64,000 bases of DNA from Microthrixaceae bacterium (GCA_016702505.1 JADJDU010000030.1:248001-312000); one strand, 5' to 3'. Numbered from the stretch's first letter, positions 33,821 to 43,008 are shown. Numbers and translations are program-made. The notes: a model not told the origin generated them from the letters alone.

Positions 33821-35277
33821 TCGTTCACGACACGCCGCAACAGCGGGCTACCCCCCGGCCGATTGCAGTCCGGTCCGGGGCGGTGCTGGTTTCGGTGGTG
33901 CTGCTCGTCGTCACCCTGATCGTCGGAGGCCCGACCCCCGGCCCGGCCAGCGCCACGACCAACGGCGCCTGTTCTCGTGACACGGCAGCCGACCTGCGCT
34001 GGGTCTCGTGGCTGCACCTGACCATGGCCGGCAACGAGCCGACCCTTCCCGCGTCGGCCCCGTGGCTGGCAAAGCTGGTTGACGGCGCCACCTACCTCGA
34101 GGTCGCGTCTGGCATCGGGAACGCCGAAGCATCGGCCCGCAGGCGGGTGGCCGATCTGTACGAGCTGATCCTCCAGCGTTCGGCATCGGCCAGCGACCTG
34201 TCCAACTGGGCGCCGACGGCGCGGACCCGGGGTTCTGCCTTCGTGGCTGGTGAGCTGGCCGCTTCGGGCGAGGCTTGGACCCGGGCCGGTTCCAACAACG
34301 CCGGCTGGCTGGAACGCACCTATCAGGTGATGTTGGGACGCGGCGTCGACCCGGCTGGACTCGACTACTGGAGCGGACGCCTGAACTCGGGTGCCACCCG
34401 ACAGTCGGTGGCCGCCGCGCTGTGGGCCACCCCGGCCAGCATCCGCAGGCGGACCGACGCCGCCTACCGGCAGGTGCTCGGCCGCCCGGGAGACGAGGGT
34501 GGCATCACCCACTGGTCCGCCACCACCGCGGCCTACGGCGATGAAGGCGTGATCGCGGCCCTGGCGGCCACGTCGGCTGGTTGGTCCCGAGCCCAGAATC
34601 ACTACGGCTCGACCGGTGGCACCCTCCCCCCGTTGTGCCCCCGTTTCCTCCAGTGGATGCCACCGCCCGGCTCGATCGTACGAACCCTTCAGCCGGTTGC
34701 CTCCTTCGGAGCGAACCTGGCCACCCTCACCTTCGATGACGGCCCCAATCCGACCTGGACCCCCCAGGTTCTCGACGTCTTGGCCCGCTACCGGATCCGG
34801 GCCACCTTCTTCGTGGTGGGCAACGCGGCACGCCGCCACCCCGACCTGGTGCGCCGCATGATCGCCGAAGGCCACCACGTAGCGGTCCACACCATGACCC
34901 ACCCCAACCTGCTGACCCTGGGTCGATCCGGCCAGTACCAGGAGATCGCCGGGTCGCTCGACGTGGTCAACTCGATAGCTGGACCCGGTACCGTGCGATG
35001 CTTCCGCCCGCCCTACGGCAACCGCAACGCCACCACCGACGCCATCGCCGCCGAACTGGGCCTGGCCACCATCATGTGGAGCCGCGACGGCCGGGACTGG
35101 GCTTCGCCCGGTGTCGATGCCATCGTCAACGGCAACCTGAGCACCCGCTACGACGGAGGTCGAGCCGTGCTGCTGCTCCATGACGGTGGCATCGACCGCA
35201 CCCAAACGGTGGCGGCCCTTCCCCGTCTCATCGATGCGCTTTCGGCCCGGGGCTACCGGTTCGTCCAGATCTGCTAG
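33817..35277 (+). CDS. Secreted polysaccharide deacetylase (NodB domain) with DUF4214 repeats
   Basis: A 486-residue exported enzyme. Residues ~20-48 form a signal segment (SGAVLVSVVLLVVTLIVGG..ASA). DUF4214-type repeats fill about 95-265 (VADLYELILQRSASASDLSNW, TYQVMLGRGVDPAGLDYWSGRL, AYRQVLGRPGDEGGITHW). The NodB domain has motif 1 TFDDG (Asp307, Asp308), motif 2 HTMTHPN, motif 3 RPPYGNRN, motif 4 DGRDW and motif 5 LLLHD. It should de-N-acetylate peptidoglycan or chitin-like polymer outside the cell. DUF4214 is also in the CAP protein at 21.5 kb, suggesting a shared cell-surface anchoring role. Confidence 0.92.
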   Translation: MIVHDTPQQRATPRPIAVRSGAVLVSVVLLVVTLIVGGPTPGPASATTNGACSRDTAADLRWVSWLHLTMAGNEPTLPASAPWLAKLVDGATYLEVASGIGNAEASARRRVADLYELILQRSASASDLSNWAPTARTRGSAFVAGELAASGEAWTRAGSNNAGWLERTYQVMLGRGVDPAGLDYWSGRLNSGATRQSVAAALWATPASIRRRTDAAYRQVLGRPGDEGGITHWSATTAAYGDEGVIAALAATSAGWSRAQNHYGSTGGTLPPLCPRFLQWMPPPGSIVRTLQPVASFGANLATLTFDDGPNPTWTPQVLDVLARYRIRATFFVVGNAARRHPDLVRRMIAEGHHVAVHTMTHPNLLTLGRSGQYQEIAGSLDVVNSIAGPGTVRCFRPPYGNRNATTDAIAAELGLATIMWSRDGRDWASPGVDAIVNGNLSTRYDGGRAVLLLHDGGIDRTQTVAALPRLIDALSARGYRFVQIC

Positions 35278-35286
35278 CCCTCTGGT

Positions 35287-36159
35287 GTGACCCATCACCC
35301 CGACCTCGACCAGGCACGGCCCCATCGGCCGGTACCGGTGCGGCGGGTGCGCTTCGAGTGGCCCGAGGACCTGGACCCGATCTGGAACCGGCGGGAACCA
35401 GACCTGGCCATCGCCGCCAACGCCGTGTCGTTGTTGATGCCCCACGCCGAGCCCTATGTGGTGGCGTCGGTGCGCAGCCAGCTTCCGACGATTCGCGATA
35501 CAGATGCCGACCTGGCCGAGCGGGCCACCGCCTACGCCGCCCAGGAGGCCCAGCACCACGGCCAGCACCGCCGGTTCAACGACCTGCTCCTGGCGCGGTA
35601 CCCGAGGCTGTCCATGGTGGAGCGGATGACGGCCTGGCTGTTCGGCCGCCTCCGCCGCCGTTCGACCCTGTTCGGCCTGGCCTTCGCCGCCGGGTTCGAG
35701 TGCATCGCCTTCACCGCGGCCCGGTGGGTGGACAAGCGCACCCGTCTACTGCGAGGCGGTGACCCGACCGCCACCACGTTGTTCCTTTGGCACCTGGCCG
35801 AGGAAGTGGAGCACAAGTCGGTGGCATGGGAGGTCTACCAAACCGCCGTGGGCCCCGACGGCGGCGGTCGTCTGCGATATGCGTGGGCCACATGGGTGTC
35901 GGGCCTGGTCTTGGCCTGGTGTGCGCTGGTCGGCACTTGGGTGATGTTGTGGCACGAGCGACGGTTCTGGCGGCCCGACGCCCACATCCGCCTGCTGGTG
36001 TGGTCGGTCAGCTTCATCTTCGTCGCGTTGCCGGCGATGATCGTCTCGGCCCTGCCCGGTCACCGACCCGACGAGCTGGCCGACCCGGCCGGTTTGGCCC
36101 ACTGGCTCGACAACTTCGACCCCGAGACCGGAACCGTCCCGGAGTGGGCGCAGCCCTAG
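35287..36159 (+). CDS. Metal-dependent hydrolase family protein (PF10118 / COG3687)
   Basis: A 290-residue protein with GTG start 9 bases after the deacetylase stop. Conserved metal-ligand pattern: ATAYAAQEAQHHGQHRRFND, FECIAFTAARW and WHLAEEVEHKSVAWEVY. These are E-x-x-H pairs of a ferritin-like fold. Two hydrophobic helices are near 190-250. The family is annotated as predicted metal-dependent hydrolase, but biochemical function is not settled. Probably co-transcribed with the preceding genes. Confidence 0.82.
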   Translation: MTHHPDLDQARPHRPVPVRRVRFEWPEDLDPIWNRREPDLAIAANAVSLLMPHAEPYVVASVRSQLPTIRDTDADLAERATAYAAQEAQHHGQHRRFNDLLLARYPRLSMVERMTAWLFGRLRRRSTLFGLAFAAGFECIAFTAARWVDKRTRLLRGGDPTATTLFLWHLAEEVEHKSVAWEVYQTAVGPDGGGRLRYAWATWVSGLVLAWCALVGTWVMLWHERRFWRPDAHIRLLVWSVSFIFVALPAMIVSALPGHRPDELADPAGLAHWLDNFDPETGTVPEWAQP

Positions 36160-36184
36160 CTCCGGACCGCCCGAAGGCAAACTC

Positions 36185-36222
36185 CCCGCGACGACGACCG
36201 GACCTATCCGCTAGGACCCTAA
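36185..36222. repeat. Partial R1 repeat (right end only, forward)
   Basis: GCGACGACGACCGGACCTAT followed by CCGCTAGGACCCT, matching the right end of R1, lies 25 bases after the PF10118 gene stop. The hairpin half is missing. The rest of the 36.16-36.79 kb gap is the SRPBCC remnant listed next. Confidence 0.7.
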
Positions 36223-36248
36223 GCAGGGTGAAATGAGAGAGTGGAGAC

Positions 36249-36733
36249 ATGCAGGAACGTGACCTCTCCTTCGTCGACTCCGCTCCGGTTCGCATCGAGG
36301 CGGCCGTGACCGTCATCGCTACCCGTGCCAGGCCTGGGCCGCCAGCTGACCATCGGGGCTGGCCTCCAACTGGCTTGGGCCGTCACTGACCTCCTGGGAA
36401 CCGACCTCTGAGACTGAGCAAGGTGTCGTCGGCTCAACTCGACGGGTGACCCTCCGAGGGGGCACCACCGTTGACGAGCGGTTCATCGCCTGGGATTGAA
36501 CCCGAGGTCTGGTCGTTCACCGGCACGGCCATGAAGCCCGCACTGTTCCGAGAACTAGTCGAATGGGTGGTGCTGGCCCCTCATTGGTGATGACTGGACC
36601 GCGTCACCTACACCATGGCGTCACGCCGGCCCCTGCCCCGCGCCCGTTCGTGCCCTTGCTGCCAGCAGGGGTTAGCCGTTCGCTGCGAGGCGCTCTGGAG
36701 GAGCTGGGTCGCACCGCAGCATCCCAACCCTGA
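36249..36733 (+). pseudogene. SRPBCC family protein remnant (multiple frameshifts)
   Basis: Pieces of one protein appear in order across three frames: MQERDLSFVDSAPVRIEAAV (36249 on), WLGPSLTSWEPTSETEQGV then RRVTLRGGTTVDERFIAWD (to ~36498), PEVWSFTGTAMKPALFRELV (~36502-36561), RVTYTM (~36602) and PFVPLLPAGVSRSLRGALEELGR ending at TGA 36733. This is the order of a START-like polyketide cyclase/dehydrase protein of ~150 residues. At least four indels or stops interrupt it. It has an R1 fragment directly upstream. Confidence 0.65.
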
Positions 36734-36787
36734 TACCTGACGGCTGAAACCACGGAGAACAGGTGACCTATACGCCGGCGATGGGGC

Positions 36788-38124
36788 TCAGATGAGACCG
36801 AGGGCGCACATCGCTTCGGCGACCTTCACGAAGCCGGCGATGTTGGCTCCCAGCACGTAATCACCCGGGCGACCGTAGGCCTCAGCCGTGGCGGCACACT
36901 GCTCGTGGATCGACGACATGATCTCGGCCAACTTGGTCTCGGTATGGGCGAAGGTCCACGAGTCACGAGCCGCGTTCTGCTGCATCTCGAGCGCTGAGGT
37001 GGCCACGCCGCCGGCGTTGGCTGCCTTGCCCGGACCGAACAGCACACCGCCGGCTCGCAGCACCTCGAGACCGTCGGGGGTGGTGGGCATGTTGGCGCCT
37101 TCGGCCACGGCCAGACAGCCGTTGGCCACCAACAGGCGGGCATCAGCGGCGGAGAGCTCGTTCTGGGTGGCACAAGGTAGAGCTACCTCGGTGGGAACCT
37201 CCCAGATGTTCCCCCGCCGGTTGTAGACGGCCCCCGGCCGGTATTCGACGTACTTGGTGAGACGCTCCCGTTCCACCTCCTTCACCTGGCGGAGGGTGGC
37301 CAGGTCGATACCTTCGGGGTCATATACGTAGCCCTGGGAGTCCGAGCAGGCCAGTACCCGCCCACCGAGCTGTTGGAGCTTCTCGATGGCGTGAATGGCG
37401 ACGTTTCCGGCACCGGAGACCACACAGGTCCGGCCTTCCACCTCTCTGCCTTGAACCTTGAGCATCTCTTGAAGGAAGAACACGGCGCCGTAGCCGGTGG
37501 CTTCGGGCCGTACCAAGGCACCGCCCCACGACAGGCCTTTGCCGGTGAGGGTGCCCGACTCGTAGCGGTTGGTGATGCGCTTGTACTGCCCGAACATCCA
37601 GCCGATCTCACGGGTGCCCACGCCGATGTCGCCGGCGGGGACGTCGGTGTACTCGCCGATGTGGCGGTACAGCTCGGTCATGAAGCTCTGGCAGAACCGC
37701 ATCACCTCGTTGTCGCTCCGACCCTTCGGATCGAAGTCGGCCCCACCTTTCCCGCCACCGATGGGCATCCGGTGAGAGCGTTCTTGAAGATCTGTCGAAG
37801 CCAAGAACTTCACCGTCCCCAACGACACCGATGGATGGAAACGGAACCCCCTTTGAAGGGGCCGAGGGCCGAGTTGAACTCGACCCGGTAGCCGCGGTTG
37901 ATGTGGACGTCGCCGTTGTCGTCCTGCCACGGCACCCGGAAGATGACCTGGCGTTCCGGTTCGCAGATCCGCTGGATGATCTTCTGGGCTGTGTATTGGG
38001 GGAACTTGGTCAGCACTGGGCCCACCGAGGCCAGCACCTCGCGCACGGCCTGATGGAACTCCGGCTCGGCCGGGTTCCGTCGCAGGACCTCGTCGTAGAT
38101 CTCGTCGAGCTTCTCGTCGAGCAC
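36788..38124 (-). pseudogene. gdhA: NADP-specific glutamate dehydrogenase, full length but with one frameshift
   Basis: Catalyses 2-oxoglutarate + NH4+ + NADPH to glutamate. GTG 38124 has GGAGG five bases upstream. The first frame reads LDEKLDEIYDEVLRRNPAEPEFHQ to RVEFNSALGPFKGG. At about 37850 the frame shifts, and the protein resumes as RFHPSVSLGTVKFL, then PIGGGKGGADFDPKG (catalytic Lys region), GVGTREIGWMFGQYKR, SGAGNVAIHAIEKL (NADP site) and ends KVAEAMCALGLI. Restoring one base gives ~445 residues, the normal hexameric GDH length. The rest of the gene shows no decay, so a very recent mutation or a consensus error next to a G-run is likely. Confidence 0.88.
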
Positions 38125-38229
38125 GTCTGCCTCCGCATCGTCGTTGACGCTGATCGCCGAGAACCGTTGCAGCCGGAACTTGCTGACGCAAGAACAGCCC
38201 GATCCGCGGACCTCAAGACGCTCCGGGAT

Positions 38230-39690
38230 TCACCGACACCGACCGAGATTCGCCACCCCTCGCGGGGACCGACCGCTCAGGCCGACGCTGATCTCCCCGC
38301 ACTCGCCAGGTGCCGCGACCTCTCGCTTGGCCAGGTAGAGGGCAGCATCGGCATCGGCGACCACCTGGTCTGGGGACGCATGGCCGATCGCAACCCCCAC
38401 GCTCGCACCGACATCGTGAGCCACATCTTCGACCTGCACTCCGGCGGTGAAGGCCTCGACGACCGAGGCCGCGACCGCGGCCGCTACGTTCGAATCGGCC
38501 GATGGAATTACGACGGCGAACTCGTCTCCCCCGAGGCGGGCCACCATGTGTTCTGGGCCCGACGCTGCCACCAGCATCGCGGCAACCTGCTCGAGCACAG
38601 CATCTCCAACGTGGTGACCGTGGGTGTCGTTCACCTCCTTGAACCGGTCGAGATCGACGTAGCAGACGCCATAGCCGCCCGACGTCTCGTGGAGCTGGCT
38701 CAACTGATCGAAGAACTGGGCTCGGTTGGCCAGGCCGGTCAGAGGGTCGTGGTGGGCAAGGAAGCGCAACTGCGCCAGGGAGTGCCGACGCTCCAAGCCG
38801 ATCGCCATCGCTTGTTTCGGACGCCGGGCCAAGGCCTCGGCGTGGATCTCCCCCATGGCCTCTTCGACCGGGCACTGGACGATGAGGGCGGGCAGTTCGT
38901 GAGCGGGTCCGGCACCGGCACCACGACCACTACGCCTGCCCGGATGCGCCTCAGCGATCGTGCGCTGCGGCTCGGGTAAGACGCCAGGCACGGCCCATGC
39001 CGGTTTGCCGGTGATGATCGCCCGAGTCCACGGGTCGGCCTGGAGCATCGCTTCAGCCACACCCAACCCGGGATCTGGTATCGAGGTCGTCTCATGTCCT
39101 GGGTTGGAGCCCATGACCGGGAACCGATGCAGTTCGTCGCCCCAGGGCCAGACGAGCTCCGCGGTCAGAGGCCCCACAATCTGGCGGGATCCGTCGACCC
39201 CGAACGTGACGCCCATCGCCCCGTCGGTGCTGCTCGAGAGCCCCCGGGCGAACCCATCCACCGCCTTTGGGAAGTCGGATCCCGACGCCAACTCGGCCAA
39301 GAACCGCCAGTGGGTGTCTTCCATCTGGTGGTCCCTGATCGTCACCGCCAGCACCGAGCCTGGGCCTTCGGGAGGGTCGGGCAGGTCCATCTGGCGGGGG
39401 TTCAGCTCCATGGGTCGCCACTCGCCGGCCGCGGTGCGGATTCGCATGAGGCCAGGGTCGGGCCGAGCTCCCGCGGCCACACCGGTCACGTTGGCGCCGG
39501 CCCGTGACAGGTCGTCGGGATGAACGAAGTCCAGGGCGCCCATGCCCGCCAACTCTGGCCAGGTGTACCCCAGCAGGTCTATGGCGGCATCGTTGGCGTA
39601 GGAGATGGTCAGATCCGAATCGAAGACGACCGTCGCCTCGATTCCCTGCTCGACGAGGGCGTCCAACCATGCGGGAACGGGCCGCGCCAT
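38230..39690 (-). CDS. PAS-GGDEF diguanylate cyclase
   Basis: A 486-residue soluble protein. A PAS domain occupies ~10-125 (VFDSDLTISYANDAAIDLLGY, FVHPDDLSRAG, MRIRTAAGEWRPMEL). A variable central domain follows, and the GGDEF domain starts at HDPLTGLANRAQFF (~325). The signature is RLGGDEF near residue 387, and DRFKEVNDTHGHHVGD is intact; the I-site position reads GPEH rather than RxxD, so product inhibition is probably absent. ATG 39690 follows GGAGGAGGT. The frame continues upstream to 40134 only because it runs into an AraC remnant. Confidence 0.88.
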   Translation of the reverse strand: MARPVPAWLDALVEQGIEATVVFDSDLTISYANDAAIDLLGYTWPELAGMGALDFVHPDDLSRAGANVTGVAAGARPDPGLMRIRTAAGEWRPMELNPRQMDLPDPPEGPGSVLAVTIRDHQMEDTHWRFLAELASGSDFPKAVDGFARGLSSSTDGAMGVTFGVDGSRQIVGPLTAELVWPWGDELHRFPVMGSNPGHETTSIPDPGLGVAEAMLQADPWTRAIITGKPAWAVPGVLPEPQRTIAEAHPGRRSGRGAGAGPAHELPALIVQCPVEEAMGEIHAEALARRPKQAMAIGLERRHSLAQLRFLAHHDPLTGLANRAQFFDQLSQLHETSGGYGVCYVDLDRFKEVNDTHGHHVGDAVLEQVAAMLVAASGPEHMVARLGGDEFAVVIPSADSNVAAAVAASVVEAFTAGVQVEDVAHDVGASVGVAIGHASPDQVVADADAALYLAKREVAAPGECGEISVGLSGRSPRGVANLGRCR

Positions 39691-39829
39691 GCTGTCACCG
39701 ACCTCCTCCATGCGCGAAAGGTTAGAGCCGGTGCGGCGGGTGAGCCACCAATCAGCGGGCGGGCATGCGCTCTGATGTGTGGCCCGTGGCCCGGAGGGCG
39801 CTGGTTCCAGGCCGCTCTCCCGCCGAGCC

Positions 39830-40846
39830 ACCTCGGGCGTTGCGCGGGCCCTGGAAGGCCCTTGGTGAGGTCGGTCCAGCCTTGAAAGGCGCGCCGGAAG
39901 CTGCTGGAGTCCGAGTAGCCCAGACGCCGAGCAACCTGTTCGATCGACAGGGAGGTGCTGGTGAGCAGCCTGATGGCCTCGGCCCGCCAGCCGAGTCACA
40001 AGCTGATGGAAGCTGGTGCCGCGTTCGGCCAGGCGGCGCTTGAGCGTTCGGCTCGACAGGTGAAGCTGGTCGGCCACCTCGGCCAGGTTCGGGTAGCCCT
40101 GGTCGGTCCGGAGCGCAGCCCGCACCTGGCCCACGACGTTATCTGGAGATCCCCAGCCTCGTCTACTTCACGGCGAATCTGTTCTTCCACCATCTTGGCG
40201 TTGGCGGGATCGGCCGTCTCGGGGCGACGGTCCAACAGAGCGGCGTCGAAGTGAACTTCGTTGGCTCCCTGGTCGAAGCGGACCGGCGGAAGGCGGTCCT
40301 GAACCGCTGGTAGTAGGACGGTTCGGGGTAGTCGAACCACAGCTCCACGTCGTCGAGGCCCAAGCGGTACTGGGTGACCGCCCCGCCGATGCGAGCCACC
40401 TTCACCAGAAAGAGATCGAACAGGATCTGTCGCAGCTCGCCAACGGGACCGTTTCGACCACCGATACCACCGCCACGTCGTCGACCACCCGCAGCTCGGC
40501 GGACAGCACGGGGACCCGCAGCTGGAGATATTCGGTACCCAACCGGATCGCGTCGGAAATGTCGGGAGATGTGAGCATGCCGAACCCCATGAGCCCGTGG
40601 ACATGAGGCTGCTGCTGAGACCGATCTCACGCCGAGACGGCTCACCGGTGAGGCCATCGCCGGATCCAACATGACGGCGATGTCTATGACTGAAACGCGG
40701 CGCTTGGGATCGTTGAGCCGGTTGGCCTCGATGCCAGCCGCAGCCAGGATCTGATCGGCCTTCACGCCGTGGGCCGCGGCCGCATCCAGCAGCATCGCCG
40801 CGTAGCTAGCGGGCACCATCGGGCGATCCAGATCCTCGGTTCGCAT
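39830..40846 (-). pseudogene. AraC family transcriptional regulator, heavily frameshifted
   Basis: Fragments of an AraC regulator with the PF12625-type N-terminal domain occur in order but in different frames: PASYAAMLLDAAAAHGVKADQILAA (from 40846), AIRLGTEYLQLRVPVLSAELRV (~40560-40490), LRQILFDLFLVKVARIGGAV and LWFDYPEPSYYQRF (~40440-40310), VHFDAALLDRRPETADPANA (~40265-40200), then the HTH LAEVADQLHLSSRTLKRRLAERGTSF (~40080-40000), and RLGYSDSSSFRRAFK-like codons near 39920. At least five frame changes are needed. 39691-39829 upstream of the cyclase holds nothing else visible. Confidence 0.75.
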
Positions 40847-41071
40847 CGCCTTGACGCCTCAGTCCTTTGCTGGCCCCTGATGACCCCGACGTTGGCCCCC
40901 TGCGCACTAGCAGCGAGCCGCCCCTGAACAGATAGTTAGCACACCAGCCCGTCGCGTGACCTGCGACACGTGCACTCCAGAAGGGGATGACCTTGACCAA
41001 GCACCAGGTGCCGGCACCGAGGACGGAAGCGACCGTCGAGCTTTCCTACGAGCCGTCGAGGAGCCGCTGCG

Positions 41072-41980
41072 GTGGCGTTCTCGGTGGGCGGGAGCCTGGC
41101 GTTGGGGGCTGCCCCCGCAGCGGCGGCCTCCAACGGGTTCGGTCTGACCATCACCGATCACGCCGTGTTCGGTGGACGGATGAACTACTACCGCTTCGCC
41201 ACCAACCAGATCGGCTGGCAGCCGGCCGTGAACGTGCTGCTCCCCGACGACTACTACTCGACGAGCTGGCGCCGGTACCCGGTGATGTACCTGTTCCACG
41301 GCGGTCTCGGCGACTTCCGTTCCTTCGACATGAACGACGACATCCGCGGCCTCACCGCCGGCAAGCGCCTGATCGTGGTAATGCCCGATGGCGGTAAGGC
41401 CGGCTGGTACTCGAACCCGGTCCTCTCCTTGGCTGGCCCCCGCAACTGGGAGTCCTTCCACATCAACCAGCTCATCCCCTGGATCGACGCCAACTTCCGC
41501 ACCTACGCCGAGTACAACGGGCGCGCCGTATCTGGGTTCTCGATGGGCGGTTTCGGGGCCCTCAAGTACGCCGCCAAGTACTACGGCCACTTCGCGTCGG
41601 TGAGCAGCCATTCAGGACCGGCCAGCCTGCGCCGCGACGGCGGGGTGGTGGTCCACTGGGCCAACACCAGCTCGGCTGCAGTGGAGCTGGCCGGAGGCAC
41701 GATGTATGGAGCGCCGTTCTGGAACCAGGCCCGGGTCACCGCCGACAACCCCTCCCAACGGGTACCGAGCTACCACAACAAGCGGGTGTTCATGGTCTGC
41801 GGGCTCGGTGAGGACGTGAACGAGACACCGGTGCGGGCTGGCCAGCGCGAGTTCCGGGGTCTGCTCCACCAGGCCGGCATACCTCACGAGTGGCATGAGC
41901 TCCCGGGAACGCACTTCGTGCGCCGCGAGATGCTCCAGCGAGATATCGACGGAGTGATCGCCCGCCTACGGAAGGCTTGA
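41072..41980 (+). CDS. Secreted esterase, alpha/beta hydrolase (antigen 85 / EstD-like), Tat signal frameshifted
   Basis: The conserved frame starts near VAFSVGGSLALGAAPAAAAS, the hydrophobic part of a signal peptide, and codes for a ~275-residue mature esterase: YPVMYLFHGGLGD, IVVMPDGG, nucleophile GFSMGGFGALKYAAKY, and a C-terminal HEWHELPGTHFV histidine. Upstream, the Tat motif SDRRAFLRAV is visible at about 41022-41051 in another frame, and ATG 40987 (MTLTKHQVPAPRTE) in a third. So the natural start is probably 40987 or GTG 40956, with one or two indels before 41072. Acts outside the cell, perhaps on mycolate-like or simple esters. Confidence 0.82.
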   Translation: MAFSVGGSLALGAAPAAAASNGFGLTITDHAVFGGRMNYYRFATNQIGWQPAVNVLLPDDYYSTSWRRYPVMYLFHGGLGDFRSFDMNDDIRGLTAGKRLIVVMPDGGKAGWYSNPVLSLAGPRNWESFHINQLIPWIDANFRTYAEYNGRAVSGFSMGGFGALKYAAKYYGHFASVSSHSGPASLRRDGGVVVHWANTSSAAVELAGGTMYGAPFWNQARVTADNPSQRVPSYHNKRVFMVCGLGEDVNETPVRAGQREFRGLLHQAGIPHEWHELPGTHFVRREMLQRDIDGVIARLRKA

Positions 41981-42044
41981 GCTCACCAGGGTCGAACTTG
42001 GGTGCGGGCCCCGTACCGACGGACGCTCCGTTGTGCCGATCGAG

Positions 42045-42431
42045 CTACTGGCGGGCGCGGAGCAGGTCGCGGATCTCGGTCAACAGCACCGCTTCTGGGG
42101 TCGGTTCGTCGGCTTCGACCTCTCCCTTGGCCCGACGGGCAGCCAACACCTGCATCGGCTTCACGATCAGGAAAAACACCACCGCGGAGATCAGAACGAA
42201 GCTGATCACCGCATCGATCACGATGCCGTAGCTGAAGGTGCTGCCGTTCAGGGTGAAGGTCATGTCGCTGAAGTCGGTGCCCACGATCATGCCGACCAGC
42301 GGCGTCAAGATGCCCTTGGACAGGGCCGTGACGATGGCCGTGAACGCACCGCCGATGACCACCGCCACTGCCAGATCCACGACGTTGCCCCGCAGCAAGA
42401 ACTCTTTGAATTCCTTGATCACAATGGACAC
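42045..42431 (-). CDS. mscL: Large-conductance mechanosensitive channel
   Basis: A 128-residue MscL: GTG start, then SIVIKEFKEFLLRGNVVDLAVAVVIGGAF (TM1 with the conserved pore glycines), the extracellular loop and VIDAVISFVLISAVVFFLIV (TM2), and the C-terminal helix EAVLLTEIRDLLRAR. The homopentameric channel opens under membrane tension to release osmolytes. GGAAG precedes the GTG directly. Upstream 42432-42480 is AT-rich and is the likely promoter. Convergent with the esterase gene. Confidence 0.95.
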   Translation of the reverse strand: MSIVIKEFKEFLLRGNVVDLAVAVVIGGAFTAIVTALSKGILTPLVGMIVGTDFSDMTFTLNGSTFSYGIVIDAVISFVLISAVVFFLIVKPMQVLAARRAKGEVEADEPTPEAVLLTEIRDLLRARQ

Positions 42432-42636
42432 CTTCCAATCAGAAAAATTCGCCCCTGAGCGTCGATGGGACCGTGGCTACGCCACGCTCAGATCGCACAG
42501 GTAAGACCGAGCATAGGGCTGACCGCCCGCCGACGAAGATTGGATGTCTCTCGGCATCGGTTCAGCCGGCAGGGTAACGGGGTCTCGGTACCATGGCTCG
42601 AAGTTGGGTCGCTGGATGTGAGGGGAGGTTGATCTG

Positions 42637-42765
42637 GTGGATGCGAGCTCGCCTCGGTGGCACCGGGTCACGCCGTCCACGTTCTGGTGGGAGGACGAGG
42701 CCATCGACTTCCTGCGTGGTCGCATCGCGGATGCCGATCCCAACCGGGGGTGGTCGACACACACA
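42637..42765 (+). pseudogene. N-terminal stub of a NERD-domain (PglW-like kinase/helicase) gene
   Basis: GTG 42637 is preceded by GGGGAGG at ideal spacing (42622-42628). The first ~40 codons read DASSPRWHRVTPSTFWWEDE then IDFLRGRIADADPNRGWS. The pattern W..VTPS.F..E..A..FLR......P.R.WS resembles the start of NERD-domain proteins such as BREX PglW kinases. The similarity stops at 42757, where the vapB promoter begins, and the frame then runs into vapB. It looks like a large defence-type gene truncated by the TA module. Bases 42480-42620 hold nothing else visible. Confidence 0.4.
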
Positions 42766-42786
42766 TCATGGTGTATCGTGGTGCAC

Positions 42787-43008
42787 GTGACCCGGACGAA
42801 CATCGAGCTCGATGATGAGCTGGTCGAGTTGGCGATGCGCCGCTACCGCTTGGACTCCAAGCGAGCAGCCGTCCAACTGGCGCTGGAGAAGCTGGTGGGT
42901 GAGCCCATGACGCGGTCGGAGGTGCTCGCCATGCAAGGCACCGGGTTCGATCTGACCAACGACGAAGTCGAAGCCCTCAGCGATGCCGATCCGGCCCACG
43001 CCGGGTGA
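42787..43008 (+). CDS. vapB: VapB-type antitoxin
   Basis: A 73-residue antitoxin: VTRTNIELDDELVELAMRRYRLDSKRAAVQLALEKLV, the ribbon-helix-helix form of VapB that neutralises VapC and binds the operon promoter. The C-terminal MTRSEVLAMQGTGFDLTNDEVEAL is the toxin-wrapping tail. GTG 42787 is favoured; GTG 42781 is possible. The message may be leaderless, with TATCGT and a nearby CACGTG-containing dyad as promoter/operator. It overlaps vapC by 4 bases. Confidence 0.85.
   Translation: MTRTNIELDDELVELAMRRYRLDSKRAAVQLALEKLVGEPMTRSEVLAMQGTGFDLTNDEVEALSDADPAHAG

Noticed and set aside
33742..35568. 608-codon open frame on the minus strand
   Set aside because: It lies antisense to the amidotransferase and the DUF4214-deacetylase, whose catalytic motifs are clear; the antisense text is Gly/Arg/Val-rich without domain pattern, a GC-content shadow.
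37840..37860. Programmed frameshift in gdhA
   Set aside because: No known programmed shift in this family and no slippery heptamer with downstream structure; one missing base is simpler.
39691..40134. AraC-type HTH fused in frame to the PAS-GGDEF protein
   Set aside because: The HTH belongs to an AraC remnant whose other pieces lie upstream in other frames; the cyclase has its own RBS and ATG at 39690.
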